A stretch of 64,000 nt of DNA from Nereocystis luetkeana (GCA_031213475.1 JARUPZ010000024.1:5922038-5986037); one strand, 5' to 3'; positions 34,020-45,498 are shown, counted from the stretch's first letter. The notes: a model not told the origin generated them from the sequence alone. Translations and numbers: made by a program.

Positions 34020-34620
34020 TTGACTCGAACTCCCGAGGGTCGCAAGTTGAAAGGTGTCGTGTCCAGCATGATGAACATGGGATTGCATTGTCTACTCCAG
34101 ACTCTGCGTACTGGATAACAATGTACGAGTGGTATCTATCTCTGCGGCGAAGTTTTGTGGCCACAGAACTTATATCTCTTCTACCCTGGTAGGATTTAAG
34201 GACCGGCACGGACACTGGTTGTGCTGGGATGTCGACAGGTAGAAAGAACGGCTTCATGCGAAGAGCCAGTGTCCGTGCCGATCCTTGAATCCTACCTGGT
34301 ATTAAATGGGGAGATAATAACACGTTCTGTGGTCACAAAACTATGCCACATCATGCAGAGATACTACTATCGATAATACATTAATATGAAATGTGCGCTC
34401 TTCAGAAGAATCGGCACGGACACAGGTTGTGCTGGATGTCGATGGGTAGAAAGAAGGGCTTAGAACACACACATGAAGAACACGCACAACATTGAGCCGT
34501 TCTTTCTACCCGTCGACATCCAGCACAACCAGTGTCCGTGCCGATTCTTCTGAAGAACACAGATACCAGGTACAAACTTTGCCGAAACAAGACTACGCCA
34601 GAGAGATACTACCTGGTACA
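34020..34620. repeat. Family C fragments in alternating orientation
   Basis: Minus at about 34130-34265, plus at 34265-34370, minus at 34400-34490, plus at 34490-34620. Footprints TA-CCCTGG-TA at 34182 and TA-CCTGG-TA at 34293 interrupt sequence that is continuous in other C copies. Confidence 0.7.
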
Positions 34621-34629
34621 TTGTTTTTA

Positions 34630-34726
34630 TTAACCCCTTTATAACCGCAGTCCTGTTTTGGGGACAAACTACTTGAAATTTGACTGGTTTGTCCCCAACA
34701 CGGGACTGCGGTTCTAAAAGGGTTAA
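34630..34726. mobile_element. MITE family A copy, intact
   Basis: TTAACCCCTTTATAACCGCA to GCGGTTCTAAAAGGGTTAA. Confidence 0.9.
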
Positions 34727-35098
34727 GTAAGCACGGTAGACAATACAATGCCATGTTCTATCACACCGGATACGACAGGAAACGACATACAAATTCTAGT
34801 AAAGAGAAAAAACAAGAACAATAATTAAAAAAAACGAAACACGAACACATGAAATCGAAAGAGAAAAAAGAAGAGGAAAATAAAGAAAAACTGCTGACAC
34901 CGACCAGCCCAAACGAGTCTAGAGTTCATCTACGAGTGGTTCTATTCTACAGCCTGAAGAAGTATTTCCATGTGCGCAGATAACGCATTTGGTACTGAAC
35001 TCCCGGTGTGGATATGAACCACTTAGAACACGAGCCAGATTTAGAGTAGGTTTCTGTACAGCGCACTATTAATACTAATGCTGTATTGAATCACAGGG

Positions 35099-35195
35099 TT
35101 AGCCCGTAAAGGGCTGCGGTCCCGTTAGGGGACAAAACCACTCAGCTTTCAAGCATGTTGTCCCCTAAAACGGCGGAACTGCAGTCCTAAATTTG
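35099..35195. mobile_element. MITE family A copy, degenerate
   Basis: GGGCTGCGGTCCCGTTAGGGG to TTGTCCCCTAAAACGGCGG. Confidence 0.7.
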
Positions 35196-35224
35196 GAGAG
35201 GTAAAACGCTCAAATATGTCGGGA

Positions 35225-35375
35225 GGCACGTCCAGAGTGTTCCACGTAGCTTTGTGACCACAGAACTTGTATCTCTTCTACCAGGTACGATTGAAGAATC
35301 GGCACGGACACTAGTTGTGCTGGATGTCGACGGGTAGAAACAACGGTTTAATGTGAAGAACACACACACTATTAA
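35225..35375 (-). repeat. Family C repeat, 5' part
   Basis: Inverted copy from CTTTGTGACCACAGAACTTG to TTTAATGTGAAGAACACACA. It carries TA-CCAGG-TA at 35279-35287. Confidence 0.8.
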
Positions 35376-35625
35376 TAAAACCTACTGGTACCAGATATCA
35401 GGCAGTATTATTTTGGTTTTGCCAATCGAGGCACGTCGACGCAAAGTAGGCGTGCTGTTTCCTGACAACTTCGCTTGGCACGGCTACATACATAAAACTA
35501 CGGGGTACACACCGTATACCGAAAGAGCGTTGAGCTCACACCAGGGTGTGATCGATGCTCCGCGCTCGAGCAGTGCTGGAAGCATGCTTACGGCGGTATG
35601 TAAGGGTGCTGCACCTGCATCTTTC

Positions 35626-35723
35626 TTAAACTCTTTTAGAACTGCAGTCTCAGTTTGGGGACACACCACTCAAATTTCAAGTAGTTTGTCCCCACAACGG
35701 GACTGCGGTCCTAAAAGGGTTAA
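35626..35723. mobile_element. MITE family A copy, intact
   Basis: TTAAACTCTTTTAGAACTGC to GGTCCTAAAAGGGTTAA. Confidence 0.9.
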
Positions 35724-35930
35724 AAGCTCCTTCCTCACCTGAGCTCTGTACATCACCCCCCACAGACGGGTCTAAAAAAAAAAGGTGTACGCTCCACCCG
35801 ACCATAACCCCCGTGGCCTACGTACTCAGAATAGGCGCAACATCGCAAAATATTTTGTCGAAACGGAATGATGTTGGGGTCATTCAGAAGCCCCCATCAG
35901 TCAGAAAGGCTTCGGTCGAAAATTGCTATA

Positions 35931-36012
35931 TACCACTCTGACCGAAAATATAACACCCATTGAAGTCTGAGACCGATATCAAACGGCGTTTATAATTCCG
36001 GTCAGAGTGCTA
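35931..36012. mobile_element. Family H element
   Basis: TACCACTCTGACCGAAAATA to AATTCCGGTCAGAGTGCTA. Confidence 0.55.
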
Positions 36013-36244
36013 CGCACGTACCACTAGCCTAACGAAGCACGAGTCTTGATGGTGGCATCATGTTGCACGCGGGTGCCGTAGACACGACTCCTCTAAAACG
36101 GCAGCTCGGACAGCAACCTGTCAAAATCAGCCCCCTACCGATCACGCAGCTCGCCCAGCCATTGCTGCACGAAAATCGTCAGGTTTTACCCGTCTGAAGT
36201 CCCCCAAGAGATTTCGAATAAGTACACGGGTTTGACAACCACTT

Positions 36245-36385
36245 TTAACCCTTTTTAGGACTGCAGTCTCGTTTTGGGGGCAACGAGACTGCAGTGCTAA
36301 AACTGTCTGTGCGGTCAGTCCCGTTTGGGGGACAAAACCACTCAAATTCAGCGCAGTGTCCCCAAAACGGGACTACTGCACTGTG
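36245..36385. mobile_element. Two broken MITE family A copies
   Basis: TTAACCCTTTTTAGGACTGC with a truncated arm, followed by a second GTCCCGTTTGGGGGACAAA to CCCCAAAACGGGAC copy. Confidence 0.7.
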
Positions 36386-36490
36386 TTTGCCCTCGGAGGG
36401 TCAGTGAACCCTTTTGAGTAAGTACTGCAGTGCACAGGAACCTAAATCTGACTCCACACGGGGACCGCTGTTGTCCAAAAGAGGGTTAAT

Positions 36491-36588
36491 CAACCCTTTT
36501 AGAACCGCAGTCCCATTTTGGGGACAGGCCAGTCAAATATCAAAATAGTTTGTCCCCAAAACGGGACTGCGGTTCTAGAGTGGGTTAA
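36491..36588. mobile_element. MITE family A copy
   Basis: CAACCCTTTTAGAACCGCAG to GCGGTTCTAGAGTGGGTTAA. Confidence 0.85.
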
Positions 36589-36741
36589 GGGTCGTCAGAC
36601 AGGCCTGGCACACCCCACTCTCTCCAAAACCGCGACCTCCCGGCTGAACTCAAAGAGAGCCTCTCTCAGCGTCACGCACCGAGGGTTTGTACGTGATATA
36701 GCAGCAGCAGTGGTGGTCCCCCTATGCTGCCGGTTGCCCGC

Positions 36742-36850
36742 TATTACGGGGGACCATAGTAAATAGGGCCAAATATTGTTGGTAAAAATAGGGAAATATA
36801 CAGGTCATTGTGTGTACCGTAGGTCCTATTAACTATGGTCCCCCGTAATA
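36742..36850. mobile_element. MITE family B copy
   Basis: TATTACGGGGGACCATAG to GGTCCCCCGTAATA, followed by a TACCAGGTA motif. Confidence 0.9.
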
Positions 36851-37514
36851 TATACCAGGTATAGTGCCGGTTGTCCGCTACATATGGTGCCGGTGAATTC
36901 CCTTGGCACAGATGGGATACTAACTATAAATAGTGTCGCAGTGTGTGCAGTGGTTAACACCGGTTGCCGTAATATAGTACCGGTGTTGTTGGATGGCGCA
37001 TATATATATGTCGGCAATATAGAGGGACCACCACTACTGCTGCTGTAGACAAACGGAGACTCTAGGAGTATACTCGTGTACACGTACGGTAGTGTTTGTC
37101 CCGCCCTAAAACGGGTCGAGCTCTCAAGGGGCGTTCAAGCGAAACCAAACCTCACCTCATCCCCGGAGCTTTAATTTGCACACGCCCGCCCGCACCGCCC
37201 GGCGGCGAGAGAGAGTGGGAAGGCGAAAGAAAAGAGGCGACGCTATTGTGGCACAACAATCGCAATCGATGTAATAAACCACTCCCAGCGCGAATCGAAA
37301 AATACTGCAATAGATGCAGTCGGCAGTATGGAATTGAAACAATCCAATCGTACCAATGGAATTTGTGACAAACTTGCGATCGACACATGCGCACTGATTG
37401 TGGCAAACGAGCAGCAGTTTGATCGAACGTGTTTTTTCGGAGGCCTGCGTTTTCGACGAGACCGTACTCTCGCCGGGTACCAGGCATAATATATATATAT
37501 ATACCACGCATTAC

Positions 37515-37590
37515 TCCGGACGGAAGTTTAAGGAACGTTTAGTAATGATATTAGTATCCGAATGGTCCTTATATTTCCGTCCAAGGCGGC
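37515..37590. mobile_element. Palindromic element resembling family H
   Basis: GGACGGAAGTTTAAGGAACG pairs with GGTCCTTATATTTCCGTCC. Confidence 0.5.
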
Positions 37591-37834
37591 TACCGGCTAT
37601 ACCTGGTACCACTTTGTCCCTAAATATAGAGACAGTTTTGATTGAATATTCGTATACAAAAGCTCCTCGCGTGTAGGGATGGAATGGTACCTGGTACCAG
37701 GGTATATGATAAGCCGGCATGCATTATTTGCGTATCAAGTATTTGTAGATGGGAGCCTGTCAGAAACGCGGGGAGCATGTGTATATGATACATACCTCGT
37801 ACCAGGTACCTGGTATATAATATACACCAGATAC

Positions 37835-38012
37835 TATTACGGGGGGAGACCATAGTAAATAGGACAAAATATTGTTAGTACGGGGGGCCATAGTTAACAG
37901 GACCAAATATTGTTAGTAAAAATGGTTAAACATATAGGTTTTTATGTGTACCATAGGTCCTGTTAACTATGGTCCCCCGTAATAGTAAAAATAGCGAAAT
38001 ATATAGGTTTTC
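37835..38012. mobile_element. MITE family B copy interrupted by another B copy
   Basis: The inner copy (about 37879-37984) interrupts the outer one at ATTGTTAG/GTAAAAATAGC, the same position as the nested pair at 12.9 kb. The outer right end is truncated. Confidence 0.75.
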
Positions 38013-38265
38013 GTCATAATAATTACTTGTATCAAATATGAAGATCTGACACCTACGATACGAAAAAAGCGGGGGAATGTGTCTCAACTCGTTGGCCCAG
38101 CTGACTCTGCGCACGTACGCATATACGTCGGCGTTGACACTTGTAATTATTTCTTACCAATTCTCGAACGAAAGGTACAGCAAGCAGCCTTCCTCTCCCC
38201 CTCCCCCCCCGCCTCATTCCCCCATCCCCTACCGTACGACACGCATAGTAACACACCCTCTATGC

Positions 38266-38387
38266 CGAACGTTGTAAGGTGGCGTTCTCGACAACGGAGA
38301 GAGTGCTAACGACAAGGGACGCGCCCATGAAAGACACCGACGACATCGTTCCAGATTCCCCATTTTCGGTGGGCCATAGGTCCCCGT
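38266..38387 (-). CDS. Candidate exon, unknown protein
   Basis: After the acceptor GGTTTCACAG the frame reads PIFLRKNGDLWPTENGESG, then a hydrophobic SFMGASLVVSTLSVV, to TAG at 38266. Other frames are also open here on both strands, so this is a weak call. It could be the end of the membrane-protein gene suggested upstream. Confidence 0.3.
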
Positions 38388-38955
38388 TCTTACGGAGAAA
38401 AATCGGCTGTGAAACCTGTCCTATTGCGTAACAGGGGGTGCGTGTTACATATCTCGCGTAATATACCACCCGACATACGGGAGAAGCGGAGAGATTGCAC
38501 GTTTTCATGCGTGCAAGGGCTTTCAGATTAGGCCGTAACTTCAATACGGCTATTACGTACAGTAGGAGTTGTTGTAGATATGTGTGGTGTGGCCTACATG
38601 GTGTACCAAACGGGATCAGGTTGCCCGGTGGGCCCCCGGCGGCTCCTCCTGCGGAGGGCTGCTTCCATTTATTTCTGCACCACAGAGTGGGAGCAGGGTG
38701 CCAAACGGGATGGGCCCAACCGCCGGGTCAAAGTACCTCATGGGAACGAACAGGGTGCAAGCCAGGTAGTAAAACAAAAATACGCGCAAAAAAACTGAAA
38801 ACCTATCCTTGCACGTGCGTACACTTTCTCCGCTAGTGGGTACGTACACGGTGCCCTGTCGCGCATGGCTCAACCCGGACCTTGCGCCGGGCGCCGCGTA
38901 CCACACGGCAGCCCCCATGTGATTCATAAACACGCGTGGACAAAGCGCAATTACT

Positions 38956-39072
38956 CTTACGGGGGGGGCCCTAGTTAATAGGACCTATGGTATACATAAA
39001 ACCCTACCAGGTATATATTTAACCAGTTTTACTAACAATATTTGGTCCTATTAACTATGGTCCCCCGTAATA
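38956..39072. mobile_element. MITE family B copy with footprint
   Basis: CTTACGGGGGGGGCCCTAG to CCCCCGTAATA; TA-CCAGG-TA at 39005-39013. Confidence 0.85.
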
Positions 39073-39188
39073 TTACGGGGGACCATAGTAAATAGGACCC
39101 ATGGCACTCATAAAAATCTAAAATATTTACCAGGTACCTATTTTTACTCACATTATTTGGTCCTATTTACTATGGTTCCCCCGAAATA
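39071..39188. mobile_element. MITE family B copy with footprint
   Basis: Shares private variants (CCCATGGCACTCATAAAAAT) with the copy at 39.26 kb, but carries an extra CCAGGTA at 39130-39136 that the sister lacks. Confidence 0.85.
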
Positions 39189-39257
39189 TCACTACGGTAG
39201 AAAGAATATACAAGAACATCGTGCTCAGTACGTTTATCCCCGTTGAAGTAACAGGAC

Positions 39258-39367
39258 ACTACGGGTGACCATAGTAAATAGGACCCATGGCACTCATAAA
39301 AATCTAAAATATGTACCAATTTTTACTCACATTATTTGGTCCTATTTACTATGGTTCCCCCGAAGTA
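39258..39367. mobile_element. MITE family B copy (sister of 39071)
   Basis: CTACGGGTGACCATAGTAAA to TATGGTTCCCCCGAAGTA. Confidence 0.85.
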
Positions 39368-39379
39368 TCACTACCGGTG

Positions 39380-39860
39380 TGTGTGTGTGTGTTCTTCACA
39401 TTAACCCCTTTAGAACCGCAGTCCTGTTTTGGGGACAAACTACTTGAAATTTGACTGGTTTATTCCCAAAACGGAACTGCGGTTCTAAAAGGGTTAAACC
39501 GTTCTTTCTACCCGTCGACATCCAGCACAACCAGTGTCCGTGCCGATTCTTCAATCCTAGAAGAGATACAAGTTCTGTGGTCACAAAGCTACGCCACAGA
39601 GATACTACGTTGCCACGTGTGCAGTGTGCACTGCAGTGGGCAATGCAAAGCCATGGCATCATACTAGATACGACAGCCACGACATACGCAATCTATGAAA
39701 TAGTGAAACGAAAAGAAACAATCAAAGAGAAAACAAAAACAAGGTAGACAAATCGAAAAAGAAAAAGAAGAAAAATGAAAGCAAAATCTAAGAGAAACAA
39801 TCTGTCGTGCCCCCCCCCCCGCAGGCGAGGTGGCCAACACTTGAAAAACAGAAAGGATAT
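39380..39860 (+). repeat. Family C repeat with a MITE A insertion
   Basis: Continuous C sequence from GTGTTCTTCACATTAA to GGCGAGGTGGCCAACACTTG, split only by the A element at 39401-39497. Confidence 0.85.
39401..39497. mobile_element. MITE family A copy with readable TTAA duplication
   Basis: CACA-TTAA-CCCCTTTAG to AAAAGGG-TTAA-ACCG. Uninterrupted C copies read CACATTAAACCG, so insertion duplicated TTAA. Confidence 0.93.
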
Positions 39861-39976
39861 ACAAACACATCGTACTCAGTACGTTTATCCCCGTTGAAGT
39901 AACAAGACACTTCTTCTGAGAGCTGTGAGGTCGTATTAATAAACGTTTTCGTCGAAACACACGTTTGTTTGCAAAC

Positions 39977-40070
39977 CATCCCATCTATTAATACGACGTC
40001 GTAAACCATATATTAATACTACGTCGTAAACCATCTATTAATACTACGTTGTAAACCATCTATTGATACT
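39977..40070. repeat. Tandem repeat of a 26-27-bp unit
   Basis: About 3.7 copies of CTATTAATACTACGTCGTAA plus AACCAT. Confidence 0.85.
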
Positions 40071-40200
40071 ATTATTAATAATACGTACGAGTAGTCTCTG
40101 CGATGTGCCGTGTAAGTAAGTATCATACTGGCTGTAGAGATGATATACCATGGTATACAAGACAAATTTATCACCAGGGAAGATACAAAGGCGGACACGG

Positions 40201-40310
40201 TATTACGGGGGACCATAGTTAATAGGACCCGTGGTATAGATAAAAACCTACATATTTAACCATTTTTACTAACAATCTTTGGTCCTATTAACTATGGTTC
40301 CCCGTAAATA
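40201..40310. mobile_element. MITE family B copy
   Basis: TATTACGGGGGACCATAG to CTATGGTTCCCCGTAAATA. Confidence 0.85.
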
Positions 40311-40652
40311 GTGTGCGCGGCGGTCCGCGGTCTGTCGCATCATTAATTTCCGCCTGGTTGCCACTTTCCTGCCGTTGCAGCTTCACCACAGAAAGATGCC
40401 GTTTACTCAACTTGTTTACCAGGTATTAATAGCAGATGCGCATGTTACAGCTTACATGGCACAACAGCAAAAAAATATTTTCACGAATTAATATATACCT
40501 GGTACAGTACCTGGTACCTGGTAGGTGCCCTCCTCTCATGCTCAACAAAAAAACTGCCTCCGTACGCACATGAACAATACGATTGCCATCTTGGTACCTA
40601 AGGGTACGGAAGTGAGTGCGTGGTCTTTGCTGCCTTGCTTCTGCTGCTGCTG

Positions 40653-40672
40653 ACGATGATGATGATGATGAC

Positions 40673-40736
<64 letters not shown>

Positions 40737-40737
40737 C
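40653..40737. repeat. GAT microsatellite
   Basis: (GAT)n, about 28 units with two GAC changes. Confidence 0.9.
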
Positions 40738-40848
40738 CACTATTATTGCTGTTGTTCGCATACAGCAGTGCAAGGTTTCTTCAGCCTAGGCCGCGCGCTC
40801 AAGAGAGGCCTCATACAAGTCTATCGGGCACAGAGCCGGTCGTCCCGG

Positions 40849-40922
40849 TGGTTCAAGTGGCTAACCTCGAGTTCTACTTGTGTTTGAGTCCTGGGTTCGA
40901 GCCCCAAGTGGGTCGGACATTT
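40849..40922 (+). other. tRNA-like sequence (possible SINE head)
   Basis: A-box-like TGGTTCAAGTGG and B box GGGTTCGAGCCCC at normal spacing. Acceptor-stem halves do not pair well, so not a functional tRNA. A retroposon body follows at 40985. Confidence 0.5.
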
Positions 40923-40984
40923 GAATTTATTTGCAAAAATAAAAATAAAAAAAGGGATTCAATTGTTGAGAGCGCCTTGCAGCG

Positions 40985-41180
40985 TGGGTAGGCACAATTC
41001 GATGCGAGTCGACGAGGGAAGAAAAGGCTGAAATCTTCTCGCGATAAAAATGAAGGCACGTACCGTAGCGGGAAGGGGGTAGAAGAGCCTGCTATGTGAC
41101 CCCGGATCTGAGTTACGAGTTGGAAGGAGAGAGAGAATAAGATGTGCGAAGATAATAAATGGGATGGGCAAAAAGATAAA
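40985..41180 (+). repeat. Retroposon family S copy
   Basis: GGCACAATTCGATGCGAGTC, AGAAAAGGCTGAAATCTTCT, GTGACCCCGGATCTGAGTTA, ending in an A-rich tail. Matches 47.05-47.25 kb (inverted) and 50.27-50.48 kb. Confidence 0.8.
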
Positions 41181-41426
41181 ATAAAAATACATAGCCGACC
41201 ACCGTACACGCTCACGATTGCTGCTGCTCTATCCCGTGTGTACTCGTCCGTACACGCTCACGATTGCTGCTGCTCTATCCCGTGTGTACTCGTTCGTGCG
41301 CAAGAACTAAGCGCTGCTACTTTTTCGCAGGCATGGGCACAACCTCTGAAAAACTTTGTAACCGTTCGACTTGAGAATCCTTTCCTTGTGCGGCTGGGTG
41401 TGGACATTTCCATACCGACGTGCCTC

Positions 41427-41521
41427 GATCCTTTTAGAACCGCAGTCCCGTTTTGGGGACAAACCACTCACATTTCAAGTAGTTTGTCCCCCAAATGGGA
41501 CTGCGGTTCTAAATGGGTTAA
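41427..41521. mobile_element. MITE family A copy
   Basis: GATCCTTTTAGAACCGCAGT to CGGTTCTAAATGGGTTAA. Confidence 0.85.
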
Positions 41522-41739
41522 ATCCAAGAATAATATCTTACCAGGTACCTGGTATTTACTTATTTGACACCTTATATAGTTTTCTTTCGTCTATCATCAC
41601 ACCCAAGGGAAATATTTTATGTACACGTAAAAACTACACACAGAAAAAAAAAAAAACAGTTGTGACATCGAGGATTTCGTCGAAACCCATATTTAGAAAG
41701 CTGCCTGCGATGCTTCGATCGCGTATATACGACGGGTTG

Positions 41740-42075
41740 CATGAATGACCCCAACCCATGGAACCTTCTTGTGGGGTTTTTCCTATATAAATATGAACCC
41801 CATCCATGGAACCACATGCCCCTTCTAACCTGATTGTTCTTGGGTTTGGGCTTCAACTCTTGGGGAGGTTCCACGTGTTGGGATCATTTCTTTATCAGAA
41901 AGCTCACCACAAGAAACCCGACCAAATTGGTTACAACCGGCTCTAACCTCTTATCTGTATTCAGAAAACAGAGCACACGAAATATATTTGGTTGGCGCTG
42001 CACTCATTTCATCGGGTTCCTTGTGGTCTGTTTCCCGTACGAAAATGATCCCTACCCATGAACCCTTGCCGAGAG
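41740..42075. repeat. Diverged repeat family G
   Basis: GGTTCCACGTGTTGGGATC, CCACAAGAA and AACCCTTGCC words shared with 23.66-23.90 kb. Confidence 0.4.
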
Positions 42076-42153
42076 TCAACCCAACCAGAAAAAAAAGACC
42101 AGGTAGAAGATAGTGGCCAAAACGCCACTTCTAACCAAAATATTCTTAGGGCT

Positions 42154-42200
42154 TTGACTGGTTTGTCCACAAATCGGGACTGCGGTTCTAAAGGGGTTAA
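42154..42200. mobile_element. Half of a MITE family A
   Basis: Only the right arm: TGACTGGTTTGTCCACAAAT to GGTTCTAAAGGGGTTAA. Confidence 0.75.
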
Positions 42201-42234
42201 GGCAGATCGTCATCCCTTTTGGGACCCCGAGATT

Positions 42235-42350
42235 TTTTTTTATCAATTTCACTTTTCGGCCTAACTCGTACCTGGCATATAGAGGCATAATATACCTGGC
42301 AGGAGGTTACCTGGCAAGAGGTTGTACTCTCAGCGATCTTCTGGACAAGA
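42235..42350 (-). repeat. Repeat U copy
   Basis: TTATCAATTTCACTTTTCGGCC and CTCAGCGATCTTCTGGACAAG, inverted relative to 33.84 kb. Confidence 0.5.
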
Positions 42351-42377
42351 TTGCGACCGAAAAATATTCAAGAACAC

Positions 42378-42493
42378 TGCTGAATGTACAGCGGTTCATC
42401 GACCGTCCACAACCAGCGCGAGAGCGTGAGAGCCCACAACAGCGGCAGCGCCACGGGCAGAGGACAGAGGATCATGCCGCGCTTCAGCAGGTG
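42378..42493 (-). CDS. Candidate exon with a membrane helix
   Basis: The acceptor ATTTTCACAG is preceded by a T-rich tract; the donor is CAGCA/GTGTTC. The frame gives HLLKRGMILCPLPVALPLLW then ALTLSRWLWTVDEPLYIQ, with a hydrophobic core and GC-rich third positions. Phase 0 fits the donor at 45307. I do not recognise the family. ABCG-type transporter membrane domains have comparable segments, but this is weak. Confidence 0.5.
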
Positions 42494-42715
42494 CTGTGAA
42501 AATAAAATATCCCCTCCTCCGGGGGCAAAAAACAAGAACCGCTTGGTCCTCCAGCCCAGCCTCATGTTGACTAATGTGAAGGGAATGAAAGTCTTCACAG
42601 AAGAGTCTTTATATTTCCGCTCACAGTCTTGAAGAGTGGTGCCTGCGTCTCCTTTCAACCATTGGAGTGACATCAATTTGTATCACCCGTTGAACAGACC
42701 AGACACCTCAGCAGA

Positions 42716-43445
42716 GGTGTGTGTGTGTGTTCTTCACATTAAACCGTTCTTTCTACCCGTCGACATCCAGCACAACCAGTGTCCGTGCCGATTCTTCAAT
42801 CAATCCTAGAAGAGATACAAGTGCTGTGGTCACAAAGCTACGCCACAGAGATACTACGTTGCCACGTGTGCAGGGTGCACTGCAGTGGGCAATGGAAAGC
42901 CATGTCATCATACTAGATACGACAGACACCACTTACGCAATCTATGAAATAGTGAAACGAAAAGAAACAATCAAAGAGAAAACAAAAACAAGGTGGACAA
43001 ATCAAAAGAGAAAAAGAAAAAAAATGAACGCAAAATCTAAGAGAAACAATCTGTCGTGCCCCCCCCCCGCAGGCGAGGTGGCCAACACTTGAAAAAGAAG
43101 GAGCTGGAGAACAGAAAGAAAAATAAAATAAAATAAGAAAAAACACCACTGCTTGTAAACAGAGTAAGACAAAGAACCAAGGAAAAAAGTAACAAGGAAA
43201 AATAACAAAGGGGAAATAACAGGCAGGCCAAAGCCCAAAGCACCTTCCAGGTGGCGGCAGCAGTTTGTGGTACGAGTAGGATAGCCAGGTTCTCCCTGCT
43301 AATCCGCCTGGTACCTTGCTACCCAGACTGCCGTCTCCGCCCTGCGTTCGTCAACTATGCCCAGCCCCTTGGCGTCAGACAATACGAAACGAGCAGAGCA
43401 GGTTCGTCTTCCAACCACGCCACACGGCTCCTTCAGTACGGCTTA
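42716..43445 (+). repeat. Family C repeat, most complete copy
   Basis: 5' part, A-rich purine block, C-run with GCAGGCGAGGTGGCCAACAC, second A-rich block, then CAGTTTGTGGTACGAGTAGG, CCGTCTCCGCCCTGCG and GGCGTCAGACAATACG, about 730 bp. No long frame, so a non-autonomous element. Confidence 0.8.
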
Positions 43446-43608
43446 TCAATCAGAAAAGGAAGAGGAAGAGAAAAAATAATATGGAAAACACGGAGAGTCA
43501 GCGCAAGAAAGAAGAAAAAACAAAAACAAGAAGAGAAGACAAGGGAAGACCACGTTCGAACCAGCTGCACCGGTTGGTAGCACTAGTAGTATGGTCATGT
43601 TCTACTTT

Positions 43609-44454
43609 CTAGTCGACTTGGTGCCTTGCTACCCTGTCTGCCATCTCCATCCTACTTTCGTCTACCGCCGTTTCCCTTTTACCTCTCCTGTTCCCCCCCC
43701 TCTCCGCATTCCCTCGGTCGGGCTTTCTGCCACTTCTCCTGTTGCCCCCTCCCCCCCCGTTCCCTTGGGCACCATCCACGGCGGATGCGCGGCGCTGCCT
43801 ACTCATCTCAGCCTCAGCCTCGTGCCACCTCACCATGAACCGTTCGGCTGCTTCAAGGATCCCCCGGTACCACTTCCCCGCCTTTTTGGCTGCAGTGGAC
43901 CACAACGCGGTCTCACCTCCAAACACCAAGGGGGCAACTTCCGTTGACCCTTCGGTGGCTCGGAACTCCCTAAGGTCTTCGACTATGCATCTATGCAAAG
44001 TCTTACACTGTCCGCCTGGTCTCGGGTTCTCCCCACCAGTTATCGTCCCGAACATTACCCGACTGGGTAATCGCTCCTTGCTTTGCCGTGCCACGCCCCC
44101 CGCAAAGAAGAGCCGCCGTTTACGAATGGTCGTTTCGATGCTCTCGCAACGTGTCATCTTGAGGGCCTTCGCGTACGAGAGGGTGGCATGGTCAGTATGA
44201 AGTCGGCGCTGGAAGCCAATGACTCGCAGCAGGACTTGGTGGTGAGCCGTTCGAAGCTTGGCAAAGTGTTCCGCTCTGAGGGTCCACGTCACACACCCGT
44301 ACAGCAGGGTCTCAATCACCTCGGCCTTCAGCATTCGGACTTTAAGGCTAAGGGGGGCGGTCGTCCTATCATACAACTCCGGGCCGAACCGTTTGAGGCA
44401 TGCTCGCATGAGGAAGAGGTGGCCAACGCCGACGCCGTATGCTGAAATCGTCAC
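43609..44454 (-). pseudogene. LINE reverse transcriptase C-terminus (fragment)
   Basis: 281 codons with ETLLYGCVTW and an HHQVLLRVIGFQRR-type segment, as found after the RT domain of LINEs, then RLPSRVMFGTITGGENPRPG and a basic Gly-rich end. RT palm and endonuclease are absent, so this is 5' truncated, as is usual for LINE copies. Nearby GTCTGCC words of family C precede it. Confidence 0.75.
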
Positions 44455-44531
44455 ACGTGATGGTCAAGTTCCCCCCCCTAACAATTCCCAACATAGAGTA
44501 TATACTTGTATAGGGTTATTTACAACTCATT

Positions 44532-44646
44532 TATTACGGGGGGCCATAGTAAATACCTGGTACCAGGTAAGACCTACGGTAAACACAAAAACCCGCAAAT
44601 TTACCAATTTTTACCAACAATGTTTGGTCCTATTTTTAGTATGGAG
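44532..44646. mobile_element. MITE family B copy with a double footprint
   Basis: At 44554-44569 it reads TA-CCTGG-TA-CCAGG-TA, where other copies have one TA. The right end is decayed. Confidence 0.8.
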
Positions 44647-45003
44647 CGCGATCCCAGTGTGGAGATAAAACACTTGGAATTAGAGTCCAACTTAGGTACG
44701 TGTACACCGCAGTACTGAAAAAGGTTAACTCCGGCCACTCCTTTTATTTTTTCATAGAGCGCTGTCGCATACGTACCGCTACTACAGCTGTGTGCTTGCA
44801 CGGCTGTGTGTTGGTGTTTCGGGTACTCTTGCTGTTTTTTGTCTGCCCGAGCATGTACCACGAAACAAAACATGATAAAATGCAGGAATGCAGCAGAAAC
44901 AAAATGAGCACAAAAAACTCGCAGATATTTCAGCGGCTACATCTGACGAAGTATCCACCAAAAACGATTTTCCTGCGGTTTACCTGGTGATGTCCTTCGT
45001 ACC

Positions 45004-45096
45004 CGCCTTTGGGACTGCCGTCCCGTTTTGGGGATAAACCAGTCAAATTTCAAGTAGTGTGTCCCCAAAACAGGACTGCGGTACTAAAAGGGTTGA
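45004..45096. mobile_element. MITE family A copy
   Basis: CGCCTTTGGGACTGCCGTCC to GCGGTACTAAAAGGGTT. Confidence 0.8.
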
Positions 45097-45306
45097 TACC
45101 CGAGCCGTTTTCTACTCGAACATACACCCCTACCCCGTACGTAAGTGTAGACTTCGTATACATCACACCACAGGCGCTCGGTCTATCACGAGCAGCCTGA
45201 AAAAATGACTAATCGACGAAAAACCTCAGATTTCACAGCTTACATTGTCTCGTTTTTCTACCCTTACAAAAATGAGAGGGGCAGATAAAATCATATTGGT
45301 ACGTAC

Positions 45307-45412
45307 GTAGGTCAAACGAAAAAACATGGTGGCGTTGGGAGACGTCTCGTCGGAGATTCCTTCCCCAAAATAGACTCGTCGCTCGGTGCTTGCACTCTCT
45401 CCGAGTTGGTGT
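45307..45412 (-). CDS. Candidate exon following 46004-45907
   Basis: Acceptor CGTTCTAG after a pyrimidine tract; donor ACCTAC/GTACGT. With two bases from the upstream exon it reads V-HQLGESASTERRVYFGEGIS, then DETSPNATMFFRLTY, phase-consistent on both sides. ERRVYFGE resembles the [VI]xFxE motif in the ABCG membrane domain; other explanations are possible. Confidence 0.5.
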
Positions 45413-45498
45413 CTAGAACGACAGCTTGGAAAGATTGTCCGAGGGGGTGTGTTATCTTACCACCCGTGTGATAACGTAGGCCACGAACAGAAACCACA

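Noticed and set aside
40849..40922. Functional tRNA gene
   Set aside because: A and B boxes are fine, but the acceptor stem does not pair and an A-rich retroposon-like sequence follows.
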